The notes below the pieces were generated by a model that worked only from the letters and a program-made list of their open reading frames with translations, had not been told where the DNA came from and searched no databases. Made by a program: the position numbers and the translations under genes. From contig NZ_AJXL01000027.1 in assembly GCF_000264055.1 (NCBI RefSeq), forward strand, positions 1-39,992: 39,992 nucleotides of DNA, given 5' to 3'. The stretch is from Flavobacterium sp. ACAM 123. Lineage in GTDB: Bacteria; Bacteroidota; Bacteroidia; Flavobacteriales; Flavobacteriaceae. This document shows, piece after piece, positions 27,872 to 36,283 of this stretch (position 1 is the stretch's first letter; every line of letters starts with the position of its first letter).

Positions 27872-28345
27872 TTATAATAAAGAGATGTTTTTCTGGAAAG
27901 CTGATCCGAATGAAATAAAAGAGTCCGTGCTACCCACGCCTTCAATGTTGTGGATTTTTTCATAAAGGACTTTCCGGAACTCTTCGTTATTTACAGCCAC
28001 AATTTTTAAAAACAGGGCATATTTACCCGAAACAAAATGACACTCCACGACCTCGGGAATCTGTTTGAGGTGTTCGGCTATGGAATAAGCAAATCGTGCT
28101 TCTTTAGTTGCTACTCCTGTATACGTAATCGTTTCATAACCAATTTCTTTGGCATTGAGCTGTACTGAAAACCCGCTTATAATCCCAGTATCTTGTAATT
28201 TTTTGATGCGCTGGTGCACTAAAGAGTTGGATATTTTCAATTCTTTAGCTATCTCTGAGTATGCCATGCGTCCATCAATACTTAGCATTTTAATGATTTC
28301 TTGATTGATGTAGTCGATATTTTCGTTGCTTCTATATTTGGACAT
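27872..28345 (-). CDS. Lrp/AsnC-family transcriptional regulator
   Basis: A 157-residue feast/famine regulator. Residues 9-60 are the helix-turn-helix (IDYINQEIIKMLSIDGRMAY ... ISNSLVHQRIKKLQDTGIIS) and the remainder is the alpha/beta amino-acid-sensing RAM domain (ETITYTGVATKEARFAYSIA, VEGVGSTDSFISF near the C-terminus). It is divergent from the DUF1338 gene across 229 bases, so control of that gene and of itself is the natural hypothesis. The effector amino acid is not known; lysine would fit if DUF1338 acts on 2-oxoadipate. Confidence 0.92.
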   Translation of the reverse strand: MSKYRSNENIDYINQEIIKMLSIDGRMAYSEIAKELKISNSLVHQRIKKLQDTGIISGFSVQLNAKEIGYETITYTGVATKEARFAYSIAEHLKQIPEVVECHFVSGKYALFLKIVAVNNEEFRKVLYEKIHNIEGVGSTDSFISFGSAFQKNISLL

Positions 28346-28582
28346 GATTTCTTTGTTAGCTTAAGGATGGAATAAAACTAGTTTTTCACTTCAGATGGGT
28401 TTGTAATTGGGATAAATTCACCTATCGGTGATTAATGGCCCGTACATACGATAAAAAGTCTTTTTGATTGTAAATCGCAGAAACTTCCCTTCTACTAATG
28501 TCAAATTTACATTTTAATGTCGTCATAGTGTCATAATATTTATAATATAATCTATATGGTATCAATGTAATTATTTGCACTA

Positions 28583-28590
28583 TATATTTG
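28583..28590 (+). promoter_or_regulatory. -7 box of the DUF1338 gene
   Basis: TATATTTG matches TAnnTTTG and lies 14 bases before the first usable ATG (28605). Its position argues against any start further upstream. No clear -33 element. Confidence 0.5.
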
Positions 28591-28604
28591 TGTCATATTT
28601 ACTA

Positions 28605-29435
28605 ATGAATATTACCGTTATGACTAAAGATCTTTTACTTTCAAAATTATGGGAGCAGTATAAAAATATAACTCCTTCAGCTAAAAAAATTCATGCTCTG
28701 TTAGAGCAAAGTGGAGAAAAAATAGAAAATGACCATATTGCTATCAGGACCTATAATGATGATCGCGTAAATATCGCTGTATTGGAAAAGCCATTTGTGA
28801 AAGCGGGTTATGTTGCAATGGGGGAATATTTTTTTGAATCAAAGAAATTATATGCTAAGCACTACGAACATGCTACAGATATAGCTGCTCCGAGGATTTT
28901 TATCTCAGAGTTAGAATTGGAAAAATGCTCCGAAGAGTTGCAATCGTTGGTGAAAGTTCTACTAGATGCTTGTGATCAAAGCATTTTTGAAAAGGAAGAC
29001 TTAGTTTTAAGCGGTGCAGTTTGGGATTCAAAATCATATGATACTTATGTTTCCTTGTTGAAAGAGTCTGAATATGCGGCTTGGATGTATGTATATGGCT
29101 TTAGAGCAAATCATTTTACAATTAATGTAAATGCTTTAGCAAACTTCAAAGATTTAGAAGAGTTAAATGTTTATTTAAAAGAGAACAATTGGAAAATGAA
29201 CGGTTCTGGCGGTGAAATTAAAGGAACTCCTGAGCAATTACTAGAGCAATCGAGTACATTAGCTGACTTGTGTACTATTAATTTTGATGAAGGCGCAAAA
29301 GAAATTCCTTCTTGTTATTATGAATTTGCACTTCGTTATCCAATGGAAAACGGAGAGTTATATCAAGGATTTATTGCCGCTTCTGCAGATAAAATATTCG
29401 AAAGCACAGACGTAAAGTTGCAAAATGCGAAGTAA
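28605..29435 (+). CDS. DUF1338 protein (2-oxoadipate dioxygenase/decarboxylase-like)
   Basis: DUF1338 enzymes of the HglS/YdcJ type are iron-dependent VOC-fold oxygenases turning 2-oxoadipate into D-2-hydroxyglutarate in lysine breakdown. Counting from the ATG at 28620 (MTKDLLLSKLWEQY, 271 residues), His39 and Arg43 in DHIAIRT match the spacing of the metal His and substrate-binding Arg I recall for the characterised enzyme. A second metal His is expected in RANHFTINVN and the Glu in YYEFALRYP. The ATG at 28605 adds five residues and is also possible. At about 271 residues it is much shorter than the roughly 460-residue HglS, as is common in Bacteroidota; whether it uses the same substrate is not established. 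Confidence 0.82.
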   Translation: MNITVMTKDLLLSKLWEQYKNITPSAKKIHALLEQSGEKIENDHIAIRTYNDDRVNIAVLEKPFVKAGYVAMGEYFFESKKLYAKHYEHATDIAAPRIFISELELEKCSEELQSLVKVLLDACDQSIFEKEDLVLSGAVWDSKSYDTYVSLLKESEYAAWMYVYGFRANHFTINVNALANFKDLEELNVYLKENNWKMNGSGGEIKGTPEQLLEQSSTLADLCTINFDEGAKEIPSCYYEFALRYPMENGELYQGFIAASADKIFESTDVKLQNAK

Positions 29436-29469
29436 TTATGAGTTTTTTGTTGTTAAAATAATAAAACGG

Positions 29470-29500
29470 AGCTCTCTTCTTAAATTAAGGGGGCTTTTTT
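29470..29500 (+). terminator. Terminator of the DUF1338 gene
   Basis: AGCTCTCTT and AAGGGGGCT pair over nine bases (three as G-U in RNA) around an eight-base loop, followed by a T run. It is 35 bases after the stop. Confidence 0.65.
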
Positions 29501-29593
29501 AATAGAGATTAGTTCTCTTTGGATGGCAAAACGCGATGAAGCCATATTTCAATGCAAGCGAGAGTTAACGAAACAACTATAACGAAACAAACA

Positions 29594-31099
29594 ATGATTA
29601 ATAAACAAGAAACTTTTATCTTTGATTTTGACAGTACTTTTATTAAAGTTGAAGTGCACGCTGTTCTATGTGAAATCATTTATGCAAACAATAGCGCGAG
29701 GAAGCATGTTTTAGCTTAAATTCAGCTACTAACCGATCTAGTAATTGAAGGGAAACTATCCTTAAAAGATTCATTGACAGGACGGATAGTATTACTTCAA
29801 GAGAACAGAGATGATCTTAAAGAGTTAATTGATACTTTGAAAAATTGAGTTTCACCATCAGTGTTTCGGAATAAAGCGTTTTTTAAACAAAATGCTCATC
29901 ATATCGATATCATTTCAAATGGATTTAAAGAAATTATTATTCCCATTGTTCAAGAGTATGGTATAAAGCCGGAACAGGTTTTATCTAATACCTTTAAGTT
30001 TGATCATGACGGAAATATTATAGGTTTTGACGGGGAAGACGAATGATACGAAAATCAAGCTAAAGTTTTAACAATAAAGTCACTTACTTTAATGGGTAAT
30101 ATTTTTATAAGTGGTTGTATATATGTAGGTTATGAAGCGCTGCAAGGTGGATCAGTTTCTCAATTTTATGCTTTTACAGAAAATGAGGATAGACAAGTAG
30201 AGTTAGATAACGCGGATCGAATTGCACCTTCAGTAGACTAAATTCTATACGATTTGTCTCATAAAGTATCTGCTTCCTATCCTAAAAATAGAATTAATGT
30301 GTTGTTGTTAGAAAACATACATTCAGATGCGGTTGCCGCTTTTGCAAACAAAGGGTATAATGTTGAAACGGTGAAAGGGTCTTTGTCTGAAGAAGAATTA
30401 GGTAAAAAAATAAAAGACGTTTCCATATTAGAGATTCGCTCAAAAACACAAATCTCTAAGAAAGTAGTTGATAAGGCAACTAAACTTGACGCGATCGGAA
30501 CTTTTTGTACAGGAACAAATCAGGTAAATTTGCCAGAGTGCAGTGCAAGGGGGATTGCGGTTTTTAATGCTGCGTATAGCAACACCTGTTCTGTAGTAGA
30601 GTTAGCGTTAGGGGAGCTGATTCTGTTGGTTCGTGATACTTCTGAGAAAAACAATAAAATGCACAAAGAGATTTGGGACAAGTCGGCTAATAATAGTTTA
30701 GAGCTTAGAGAAGAAAAGAGTGGGATAATGGGGTACGGAAGTATTGGGTCTCAATTTTCAATCATAGCCGAAGCCTAAGGGATGAAGGTTTACTTTTATG
30801 ATGTTGTTGATAAATTAGCTTTAGGAAATGCTAAGAAATGTTCTTCTTTGAACGAATTACTTTCTTTGGCGGATGTGGTTAGCTTAAATGTTGATGGTAG
30901 AAAGAGCAATGAAAATGTCAAGGGTATTTTGGCGCAAATAAACACGATACTCACTGATGCAGACAGTAATATTTTTGGCCAGTATTTAAAAAAAAACGAG
31001 CAGCTGGGGTACGTAATCACCTATATTGATGGTGTTTACAATCCAGAATTAGAGAAAAAATTAAAAGAAATTCCTAATACCATCAAATACAGCATATAG
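29594..31099 (+). pseudogene. SerB-SerA fusion (phosphoserine phosphatase / phosphoglycerate dehydrogenase) pseudogene
   Basis: One continuous reading phase of 502 codons with five nonsense codons (TAA 29717, TGA 29846, TGA 30044, TAA 30239, TAA 30776) and no frameshift. The N-terminal part is a HAD phosphoserine phosphatase (FIFDFDSTFIK keeps the DxDxT motif, but the later GDGxxD motif reads SGCIYVG). The second part is 3-phosphoglycerate dehydrogenase (NRINVLLLENIHSDAV, NAD loop GIMGYGSIGSQ). After LNVDGRKSNENVKGI the sequence jumps to an ACT-domain end (GQYLKKNEQLGYVITYIDGV). This removes about 130 residues, including the catalytic His/Glu region. Intact fusions in Flavobacterium are about 630 residues by memory. 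The gene is dead; an intact serA elsewhere is expected. Confidence 0.88.
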
Positions 31100-31146
31100 T
31101 AGTTATTCATGATGTAAGGAATTATAAACTAAAAAAAAATACGATA

Positions 31147-34065
31147 ATGAATCTTCAAGATTTAGCCAATCAAATAGAAGGGAAGTTGTTTTTTGATGAG
31201 ACGATGCGTACACTTTATGCTACGGATGCCAGTGCTTATCGAGAAATGCCGCTTGCCGTAGCAATACCTTCAACTAAACAAGATATTCAGAAGATAATCC
31301 AATTTGCCAGAGACCACAAAACTAGTGTTATTCCAAGGGCCGCGGGTACTTCACTCGCAGGTCAGGTTGTAGGAGGCGGAATAATAGTAGATATATCTCA
31401 AGATTTCACCCAAATACTATCGGTGGACGAAGTGAATAAAACCGCTTGGGTGCAACCTGGTGTGATTCGTGATGAGTTGAACTTGCATTTAAAACCGTAT
31501 CAATTATTTTTTGGACCAGAGACTTCTACCAGTAATCGTTGCATGATTGGTGGAATGGTGGGTAATAATGCTTGTGGCGCTCGTTCCGTGATTTATGGAT
31601 CAACGAGAGAGCATTTGCTAGAAATAAAAGGGTTCTTAGCTGATGGGAATGAAGTTGTATTTGGGGCATTAACTAATGAAGAGTTTGAAGCCAAATGCAA
31701 TGGGGTAAATGTGGTAAGCGAACTGGAGCAAAATATTTACCTTCAGTCGAAAACAATTTTATCAAATCAAACGAACAGAGATTTATTTGATGAAAACTAT
31801 CCTAAAAAATCAATTCCACGTCGCAACACGGGCTACGCACTCGATTTATTAGCCGATAGCAAACCATTTGGTGATTTCGAACAAAAGTTTAATTTCTGTA
31901 AATTAATAGCGGGATCAGAAGGCACCTTGTTTTTCTCTACCGAAATAAAACTGAATTTGGTCGATGCGTTAAAGCCTTTTGCAGGCTTGGTGTGCGTTCA
32001 TTGTGACAGCATTAATGAATCGCTAAAAGCAAATTGGGAGGCTTTGCAGTTCAATCCAGACAGTGTGGAGCTAATCGATCATTATATACTGGATTGTACC
32101 AAAGAAAATATAGAACAAAACAAAAACAGATTCTTTGTCCAAGGAGATCCCAAAGCGATTTTAGTGGTCGAATTTTTGCGTGATTCTCAAGAAGAAATTC
32201 TGGAGATTGCCAAAAAAATGGAAGCTCAGATGCGGGCAAAAAATCTGGGGCACCATTTCCCAATAGTTTTTGGAGAAGATACCAATAAGGTTTGGACGCT
32301 GCGAAAAGCAGGATTAGGACTTTTGTCTAACATACCAGGCGATGCCAAGGCAGTTGCAGTTATAGAAGATACGGCAGTCGATGTAAACGATTTACCAGGT
32401 TTTATCGAAGATTTCAATTTGATTTTAAAAGAACGCAATCTGAATTGTGTGCATTATGCACATGCTGCGACAGGTGAATTGCACTTGCGTCCTATTATTG
32501 ATTTAAAAACCAAAGAAGGAGCAGCGCTTTTCAGAACCATTGCTACTGATATTGCCCATCTGGTTAAAAAGTATAAAGGATCGCTAAGCGGAGAACATGG
32601 GGATGGTCGTTTAAGAGGAGAATTCATTTCAGTAATGCTGGGAGAAGAAATTTACCAGATTTTTAAAGAGGTTAAGCATACTTGGGATCCATGGAATGTT
32701 TTTAATCCTGGCAAGATCGTGAACACCCCACCCATGGACAGTTCCCTGCGTTATGCTGCAGGACAGGACACGCCCATGCCGGATACTTATTTTGATTTTT
32801 CGGAAACTAACGGAATCCTGCGTGCTGCTGAAATGTGTAATGGATCAGGGGATTGTAGAAAAACTGAAAAAAGTGGGGGTACCATGTGTCCAAGTTATAT
32901 GGCAACACGTGACGAGAAAGACACCACCCGTGCGCGAGCTAATATGCTTCGGGAAACAATAACCAATTCAGACAAGCAAAATAAATTCGATAGCGAAGCT
33001 TTGCTTGAAGTACTGGATTTATGTTTAAGCTGTAAGGGATGTAAGTCTGAATGTCCGTCAAATGTGGATATGGCGAAGCTAAAAGCCGAAACCCTACAAC
33101 AGTATCATGATAAACATGGTATAAAATTCCGTTCACGATTAATTGGGAATACGCCAGTAATAAATAAACTGTTTGCCAGCATACCGGGAGTTTATAATTT
33201 CTCCACAAAAGGACTAGTGGGAACTCTAGTTAAGAAAATGACTGGTTTTTCTACTCAAAGAAATCTCCCGACGATGCATAAAATTACCTTTGAAAAATGG
33301 ATAAAAAAATATCCACAATACGGTAATTTTAATAAACCAACGGTGTATTTGTACAATGATGAATTCCTGAATTATTATGATGTGGGAATTGGTCAGGCTG
33401 CGGTAAAATTGTTGAATCATTTGGGTTATAAAGTAGTGGTTCCAGAAATAGGAATTAGCGGAAGAACCTATTTGTCAAAAGGCATGGTGAAAAAGGCTCG
33501 CGATATCGCTGAGCAGAATATTGTTTCTTTTAGTGAAAATATCCCGAAGGACGCCTTGTTAATTGGAATTGAGCCTTCTGCCATTTTAAGCTTTAGAGAT
33601 GAATATCCTGATTTGTGCCGGGGGGAATTAAAAATAAAAGCGAAGGAAATAGCGACGCGAACTTTTTTGATAGAAGAATTTTTAGCAAACGAAATGGAAG
33701 CTGGTAACATCACCGCCATTTCCTTTACGGATAAAGAAGAACGCATTCGAATGCACGGACATTGTTTTCAAAAGGCATTGTCCTCATTAGTACCATTAAA
33801 AAAAATACTGTCATTGCCTAAAAACTATTCCGTTCTCAATATTCCCAGCGGCTGTTGCGGGATGGCAGGTTCTTTTGGCTATGAAAAAGAACATTATGAA
33901 ATATCTATGAATATTGGAGAACTTGTGTTGTTTCCAACCATTAGGGCTGAAGAAACAACAACTCTAATCTCAGCATCAGGAACGAGTTGCCGTCATCAAA
34001 TTACAGATGGAACTGGTAGAGAGGCGTGGCATCCGGTTGAAATCTTGTATCATGCCTTAAAATAA
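31147..34065 (+). CDS. FAD-linked / Fe-S D-2-hydroxyacid dehydrogenase (YdiJ/Dld-II-like)
   Basis: A 972-residue flavo-iron-sulfur enzyme. Residues 20-240 hold the PCMH-type FAD-binding domain (VIPRAAGTSLAGQVVGGGII, GMVGNNACGARSVIYGST). Residues 270-540 are the FAD-oxidase C-terminal domain (ATGELHLRPI, SGEHGDGRLRGEF, WNVFNPGKIV). Two ferredoxin-type cysteine groups follow (CNGSGDCRKTEKSGGTMCPS and CLSCKGCKSECP). A CCG domain ends the protein (SGCCGMAGSFGYEKEHY). This architecture is that of D-2-hydroxyglutarate or D-lactate dehydrogenases feeding the respiratory chain. The neighbouring DUF1338 gene and SerA relic favour D-2-hydroxyglutarate; that choice is inference. Confidence 0.9.
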   Translation: MNLQDLANQIEGKLFFDETMRTLYATDASAYREMPLAVAIPSTKQDIQKIIQFARDHKTSVIPRAAGTSLAGQVVGGGIIVDISQDFTQILSVDEVNKTAWVQPGVIRDELNLHLKPYQLFFGPETSTSNRCMIGGMVGNNACGARSVIYGSTREHLLEIKGFLADGNEVVFGALTNEEFEAKCNGVNVVSELEQNIYLQSKTILSNQTNRDLFDENYPKKSIPRRNTGYALDLLADSKPFGDFEQKFNFCKLIAGSEGTLFFSTEIKLNLVDALKPFAGLVCVHCDSINESLKANWEALQFNPDSVELIDHYILDCTKENIEQNKNRFFVQGDPKAILVVEFLRDSQEEILEIAKKMEAQMRAKNLGHHFPIVFGEDTNKVWTLRKAGLGLLSNIPGDAKAVAVIEDTAVDVNDLPGFIEDFNLILKERNLNCVHYAHAATGELHLRPIIDLKTKEGAALFRTIATDIAHLVKKYKGSLSGEHGDGRLRGEFISVMLGEEIYQIFKEVKHTWDPWNVFNPGKIVNTPPMDSSLRYAAGQDTPMPDTYFDFSETNGILRAAEMCNGSGDCRKTEKSGGTMCPSYMATRDEKDTTRARANMLRETITNSDKQNKFDSEALLEVLDLCLSCKGCKSECPSNVDMAKLKAETLQQYHDKHGIKFRSRLIGNTPVINKLFASIPGVYNFSTKGLVGTLVKKMTGFSTQRNLPTMHKITFEKWIKKYPQYGNFNKPTVYLYNDEFLNYYDVGIGQAAVKLLNHLGYKVVVPEIGISGRTYLSKGMVKKARDIAEQNIVSFSENIPKDALLIGIEPSAILSFRDEYPDLCRGELKIKAKEIATRTFLIEEFLANEMEAGNITAISFTDKEERIRMHGHCFQKALSSLVPLKKILSLPKNYSVLNIPSGCCGMAGSFGYEKEHYEISMNIGELVLFPTIRAEETTTLISASGTSCRHQITDGTGREAWHPVEILYHALK

Positions 34066-34104
34066 TCAGCATAATAGTTTTTTTATGTTTTTCACAAGAA
34101 AATA

Positions 34105-34143
34105 AAAATCTCTTCCCTTTATTCTTAAAAGAGAAGAGATTTT
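34105..34143. terminator. Terminator hairpin after the dehydrogenase gene
   Basis: AAAATCTCTTC and GAAGAGATTTT form a perfect 11-base stem around a loop of about 17 bases, with A and T rich flanks on both sides, so it can work in either direction. Confidence 0.75.
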
Positions 34144-34146
34144 GCT

Positions 34147-34661
34147 TTAGAAGTAAAATGGTATACCTAGGTACAATTTTGGCCATTCATTGATATAAAA
34201 TAAACAATCCAGAATACGCCTGAAATTAAAGTGTGTTTCCGGCTTCTTTTTTTTGAATAGTACGTTAGTTCTAACTATTGGTAATTCAAGAAGTTAAGCG
34301 GCTATGAATTCATCCCATGAAGAATTTCGCGTTAAAAGTAAGTAAGATAGTTTGTAATCAGCTTTAAAATTAACAAAATAAGGTTTAGTCAGTTTTCGAT
34401 CACCTGCAAACACATTGATTGCATCCATTGATAAATAACTAAAATTGGAAGAGCAATAGCTTGTGAGAAAGTATAAAGTATAACTATTATAAATAAGTAA
34501 GAGCGCGTTTTCATTTTATCCATAGTCATGTCAGATTCTATCGTCCATTATCTTCTGAAAATTTCCAGAACATAATGGACAGGTCTTGCTAAAAATACTA
34601 AAACGGCCGCTGTAATAATAGCTAAATATTTAATTTTCAAAAACTTAGTTTTACTATTCAC
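34147..34661 (-). pseudogene. Possible remnants of small membrane-protein gene(s)
   Basis: This 670-base gap between the dehydrogenase and the LRR gene has no intact gene on either strand, but the minus strand holds protein-like fragments. From right to left they are: a 37-codon frame with one hydrophobic helix (34548-34661, YLAIITAAVLVFLARPVHYV); a 46-codon frame from an ATG at 34529 (MKTRSYLFIIVILYTFSQAI) to 34389; a third in another phase (FVNFKADYKLSYLLLTRN) ending at 34294; and a last ending INEWPKLYLGIPFYF at 34147. I do not recognise the parent family. It may be one decayed gene or several; low confidence. Confidence 0.3.
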
Positions 34662-34757
34662 AAATCAAAAACGCTAATTTTCAGTAATAGCAATTATAGT
34701 ATTTTGTAAGAATAAAACAGATAATTTAAGTTAAAAAGTGTATTTCATCGGTTTTAT

Positions 34758-34788
34758 TTGTCGATAATTGAGTTAGTATGTATATTTA
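34758..34788 (+). promoter_or_regulatory. Candidate promoter of the LRR gene
   Basis: TTG (34758-34760), 20 bases, then TATATTTA (34781-34788), 7 of 8 match to TAnnTTTG with correct spacing, 30 bases before the ATG. Confidence 0.5.
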
Positions 34789-34818
34789 AGCTGTCAAAAC
34801 ACACATAAACTCAAGGTG

Positions 34819-35673
34819 ATGAAAAATCTATTTACGCTACTATTAACAGGGTTGGCATCAATTACAATGATGGCAGAAGTTTCAGTTTCAGATAAAACGG
34901 TACTTTTGAAATTGTATGCCGCAACAGACGGAGCTAATTGGAATACGAAATGGGATCTATCTTCCCCTATATCTACGTGGTATGGTGTCGGATTGGAAGG
35001 AGATAAAGTAGTCTCGATAAACCTATCAGATAATAATCTAGTTGGTGAAATACCAAGTGAAATTGTCAACTTGATAGATTTAAAAAAATTGGATTTACAT
35101 AAAAATGGGATATCGGGTGTGATACCATCCGCTTTAGAAAAGTTAAAAGAACTAGTGGTCTTAAATCTGTCGTTTAACAGATTGACGGGGACTATTCCTT
35201 CTTCGATAGGGGAGATGAATAATCTGGTAGATCTTGAACTTTATATGAATAGACTTTCCGGTGAATTGCCAGCTCAAATTGGAAACCTGAAACATTTAGA
35301 AACGTTGGCTGTTTTTAATAATGAGCTGGAGGGCCAAATACCAAGTTCGCTCTACGAAGTTAAGACATTAAAGGTTCTACTTTTGAACAGCAATAATCTT
35401 GATGGGAAATTAAGTACTTCAGTTATAAATCTGAAGAATCTTGAAAACTTAAGTTTATTTGAAAATAAGATGGATGGGCAAGTACCGTTTGAATTAGAAA
35501 AATTAAATAATTTGAAAGAGATGAATATTTCTTATAACCAATTCAGCGGTTTGATATCAAGAAGGTTAGCATCGTTGGACACATTGAACATGACGATGTT
35601 AAATAACGAAGGGGTTGCTGTTTTATTAGATGTTGCAATGGACCTCGAAAGGACTATAGTTTCTGAAGAATAG
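34819..35673 (+). CDS. Secreted leucine-rich-repeat protein
   Basis: A 284-residue exported protein with a signal peptide (about residues 1-19). It opens with the capping segment common in such proteins (LLKLYAATDGANWNTKWDLS ... STWYGVGLEGDKVVSINLSD). About seven plant-type leucine-rich repeats of 24 residues follow, with the pattern LxxLxxLxLxxNxLxGxIP (NLVDLELYMNRLSGELPAQI and similar). No type IX C-terminal sorting domain or lipobox is visible, so its final location is unclear; periplasm is the default. The role is unknown and probably protein binding. The ATG at 34819 is chosen over the adjacent GTG. Confidence 0.85.
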   Translation: MKNLFTLLLTGLASITMMAEVSVSDKTVLLKLYAATDGANWNTKWDLSSPISTWYGVGLEGDKVVSINLSDNNLVGEIPSEIVNLIDLKKLDLHKNGISGVIPSALEKLKELVVLNLSFNRLTGTIPSSIGEMNNLVDLELYMNRLSGELPAQIGNLKHLETLAVFNNELEGQIPSSLYEVKTLKVLLLNSNNLDGKLSTSVINLKNLENLSLFENKMDGQVPFELEKLNNLKEMNISYNQFSGLISRRLASLDTLNMTMLNNEGVAVLLDVAMDLERTIVSEE

Positions 35674-35721
35674 TATTGTAAAAATAAATTTTAGTTGCTC
35701 TAAAATGGTTTGTATTTTTAA

Positions 35722-35780
35722 TTAGGTTGCATAAAAAAACCACTAGTGCTCTCGCATCATGGGTTTTTTATGGAACCTAA
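35722..35780. terminator. Long imperfect hairpin downstream of the LRR gene
   Basis: TTAGGTTGCATAAAAAAACC and GGGTTTTTTATGGAACCTAA pair over about 20 bases with one or two mismatches around a 19-base loop. It is 48 bases after the LRR stop and could end transcription in either direction. Confidence 0.55.
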
Positions 35781-35800
35781 TTTTAGTTAGAGGACAGTTC

Positions 35801-35836
35801 AAAAAAAAGAAAGCTTCACATTTCTGTGAAGCTTTC
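35801..35836 (-). terminator. Perfect hairpin terminator, minus strand (relic tRNA unit)
   Basis: GAAAGCTTCACA TTTC TGTGAAGCTTTC forms a perfect 12-base stem with a 4-base loop, followed on the minus strand by a run of T. It closely resembles the terminator at 35950-35982 but has no functional gene immediately upstream. Confidence 0.8.
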
Positions 35837-35838
35837 TT

Positions 35839-35881
35839 CGTAGTCTGCTAAATCGGAGGCTCGAAACTTGTCTTAGCGGCA
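35839..35881 (-). pseudogene. Possible decayed third tRNA copy
   Basis: The sequence just upstream (minus-strand sense) of the 35801 terminator contains a T-arm-like block around GGCTCGAAAC and aligns loosely with the 3' half of the two intact initiator tRNA genes next door. The cloverleaf is not preserved. Inference from similarity of the terminator-plus-tRNA arrangement. Confidence 0.35.
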
Positions 35882-35949
35882 ACAAATAATAGCCGTCCAG
35901 TATTAATGTAAATTTTAAATTCTTTTGGTAGTGTTCTGTCGATAGATAT

Positions 35950-35982
35950 AAAAAAAAAGCTTCCCATTTCTGTGAAGCTTTC
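35950..35982 (-). terminator. Terminator of the tRNA pair
   Basis: The minus strand reads AAAGCTTCACAG...GGGAAGCTTT and then a T run, directly 4 bases after the second tRNA. The stem is slightly less perfect than the hairpin at 35801. Confidence 0.8.
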
Positions 35983-35986
35983 CTAG

Positions 35987-36059
35987 TAGCGGGAACTGGA
36001 CTCGAACCAGTGACCTTCGGGTTATGAGCCCGACGAGCTGCCTACTGCTCTATCCCGCG
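35987..36059 (-). tRNA. Initiator tRNA-fMet (CAT anticodon), copy 2
   Basis: A 73-base cloverleaf without encoded CCA. The minus strand begins CGCGGGATAGAGC and ends GTTCCCGCTA. The anticodon loop is CTCATAA. The anticodon stem carries three consecutive G-C pairs (GGG/CCC), and base 1 (C) does not pair with base 72 (T); both are marks of the initiator species. Its 73 bases are identical to copy 1. Confidence 0.93.
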
Positions 36060-36093
36060 ATGTGCGTTTGTAATCTCAATAAAATTAACTTAG

Positions 36094-36166
36094 TAGCGGG
36101 AACTGGACTCGAACCAGTGACCTTCGGGTTATGAGCCCGACGAGCTGCCTACTGCTCTATCCCGCG
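36094..36166 (-). tRNA. Initiator tRNA-fMet (CAT anticodon), copy 1
   Basis: Identical in its 73 bases to the gene at 35987-36059 and 34 bases upstream of it in the same transcript. Unpaired 1-72 position and three G-C pairs in the anticodon stem identify the initiator. A promoter lies 13 bases before the 5' end. Confidence 0.93.
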
Positions 36167-36178
36167 TTGTTTCGGGTG

Positions 36179-36208
36179 CAAAGGTACAACGAAATTTCGC
36201 ATTTGCAA
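36179..36208 (-). promoter_or_regulatory. Promoter of the tRNA-fMet pair
   Basis: Minus strand TTG (36206-36208), 19 bases, TACCTTTG (36179-36186): full match to the Bacteroidota consensus, ending 12 bases before the mature tRNA 5' end. Confidence 0.75.
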
Positions 36209-36255
36209 CAAAAATTTTAAAAAATGTTTTATTTCATCTATTCACTTGATATAAC

Positions 36256-36263
36256 TACCTTTG
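36256..36263 (+). promoter_or_regulatory. -7 promoter box of era
   Basis: TACCTTTG, identical to the boxes of the tRNA and der promoters, 20 bases before the era ATG. The -33 region is poorly matched. Confidence 0.6.
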
Positions 36264-36283
36264 CAAAATAAATAATATATTAA

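Noticed and set aside
29594..31099. Stop-codon recoding (selenocysteine or readthrough) in the SerB-SerA region
   Set aside because: Both TAA and TGA occur, at sites not matching catalytic Cys positions, no hairpin of the right type was noticed after the TGAs, and the catalytic region is deleted; decay is simpler.
35987..36166. 73-base direct repeat as attachment sites of an integrated element
   Set aside because: Both copies are complete initiator tRNAs in tandem, only 34 bases apart with nothing between; ordinary tRNA duplication.
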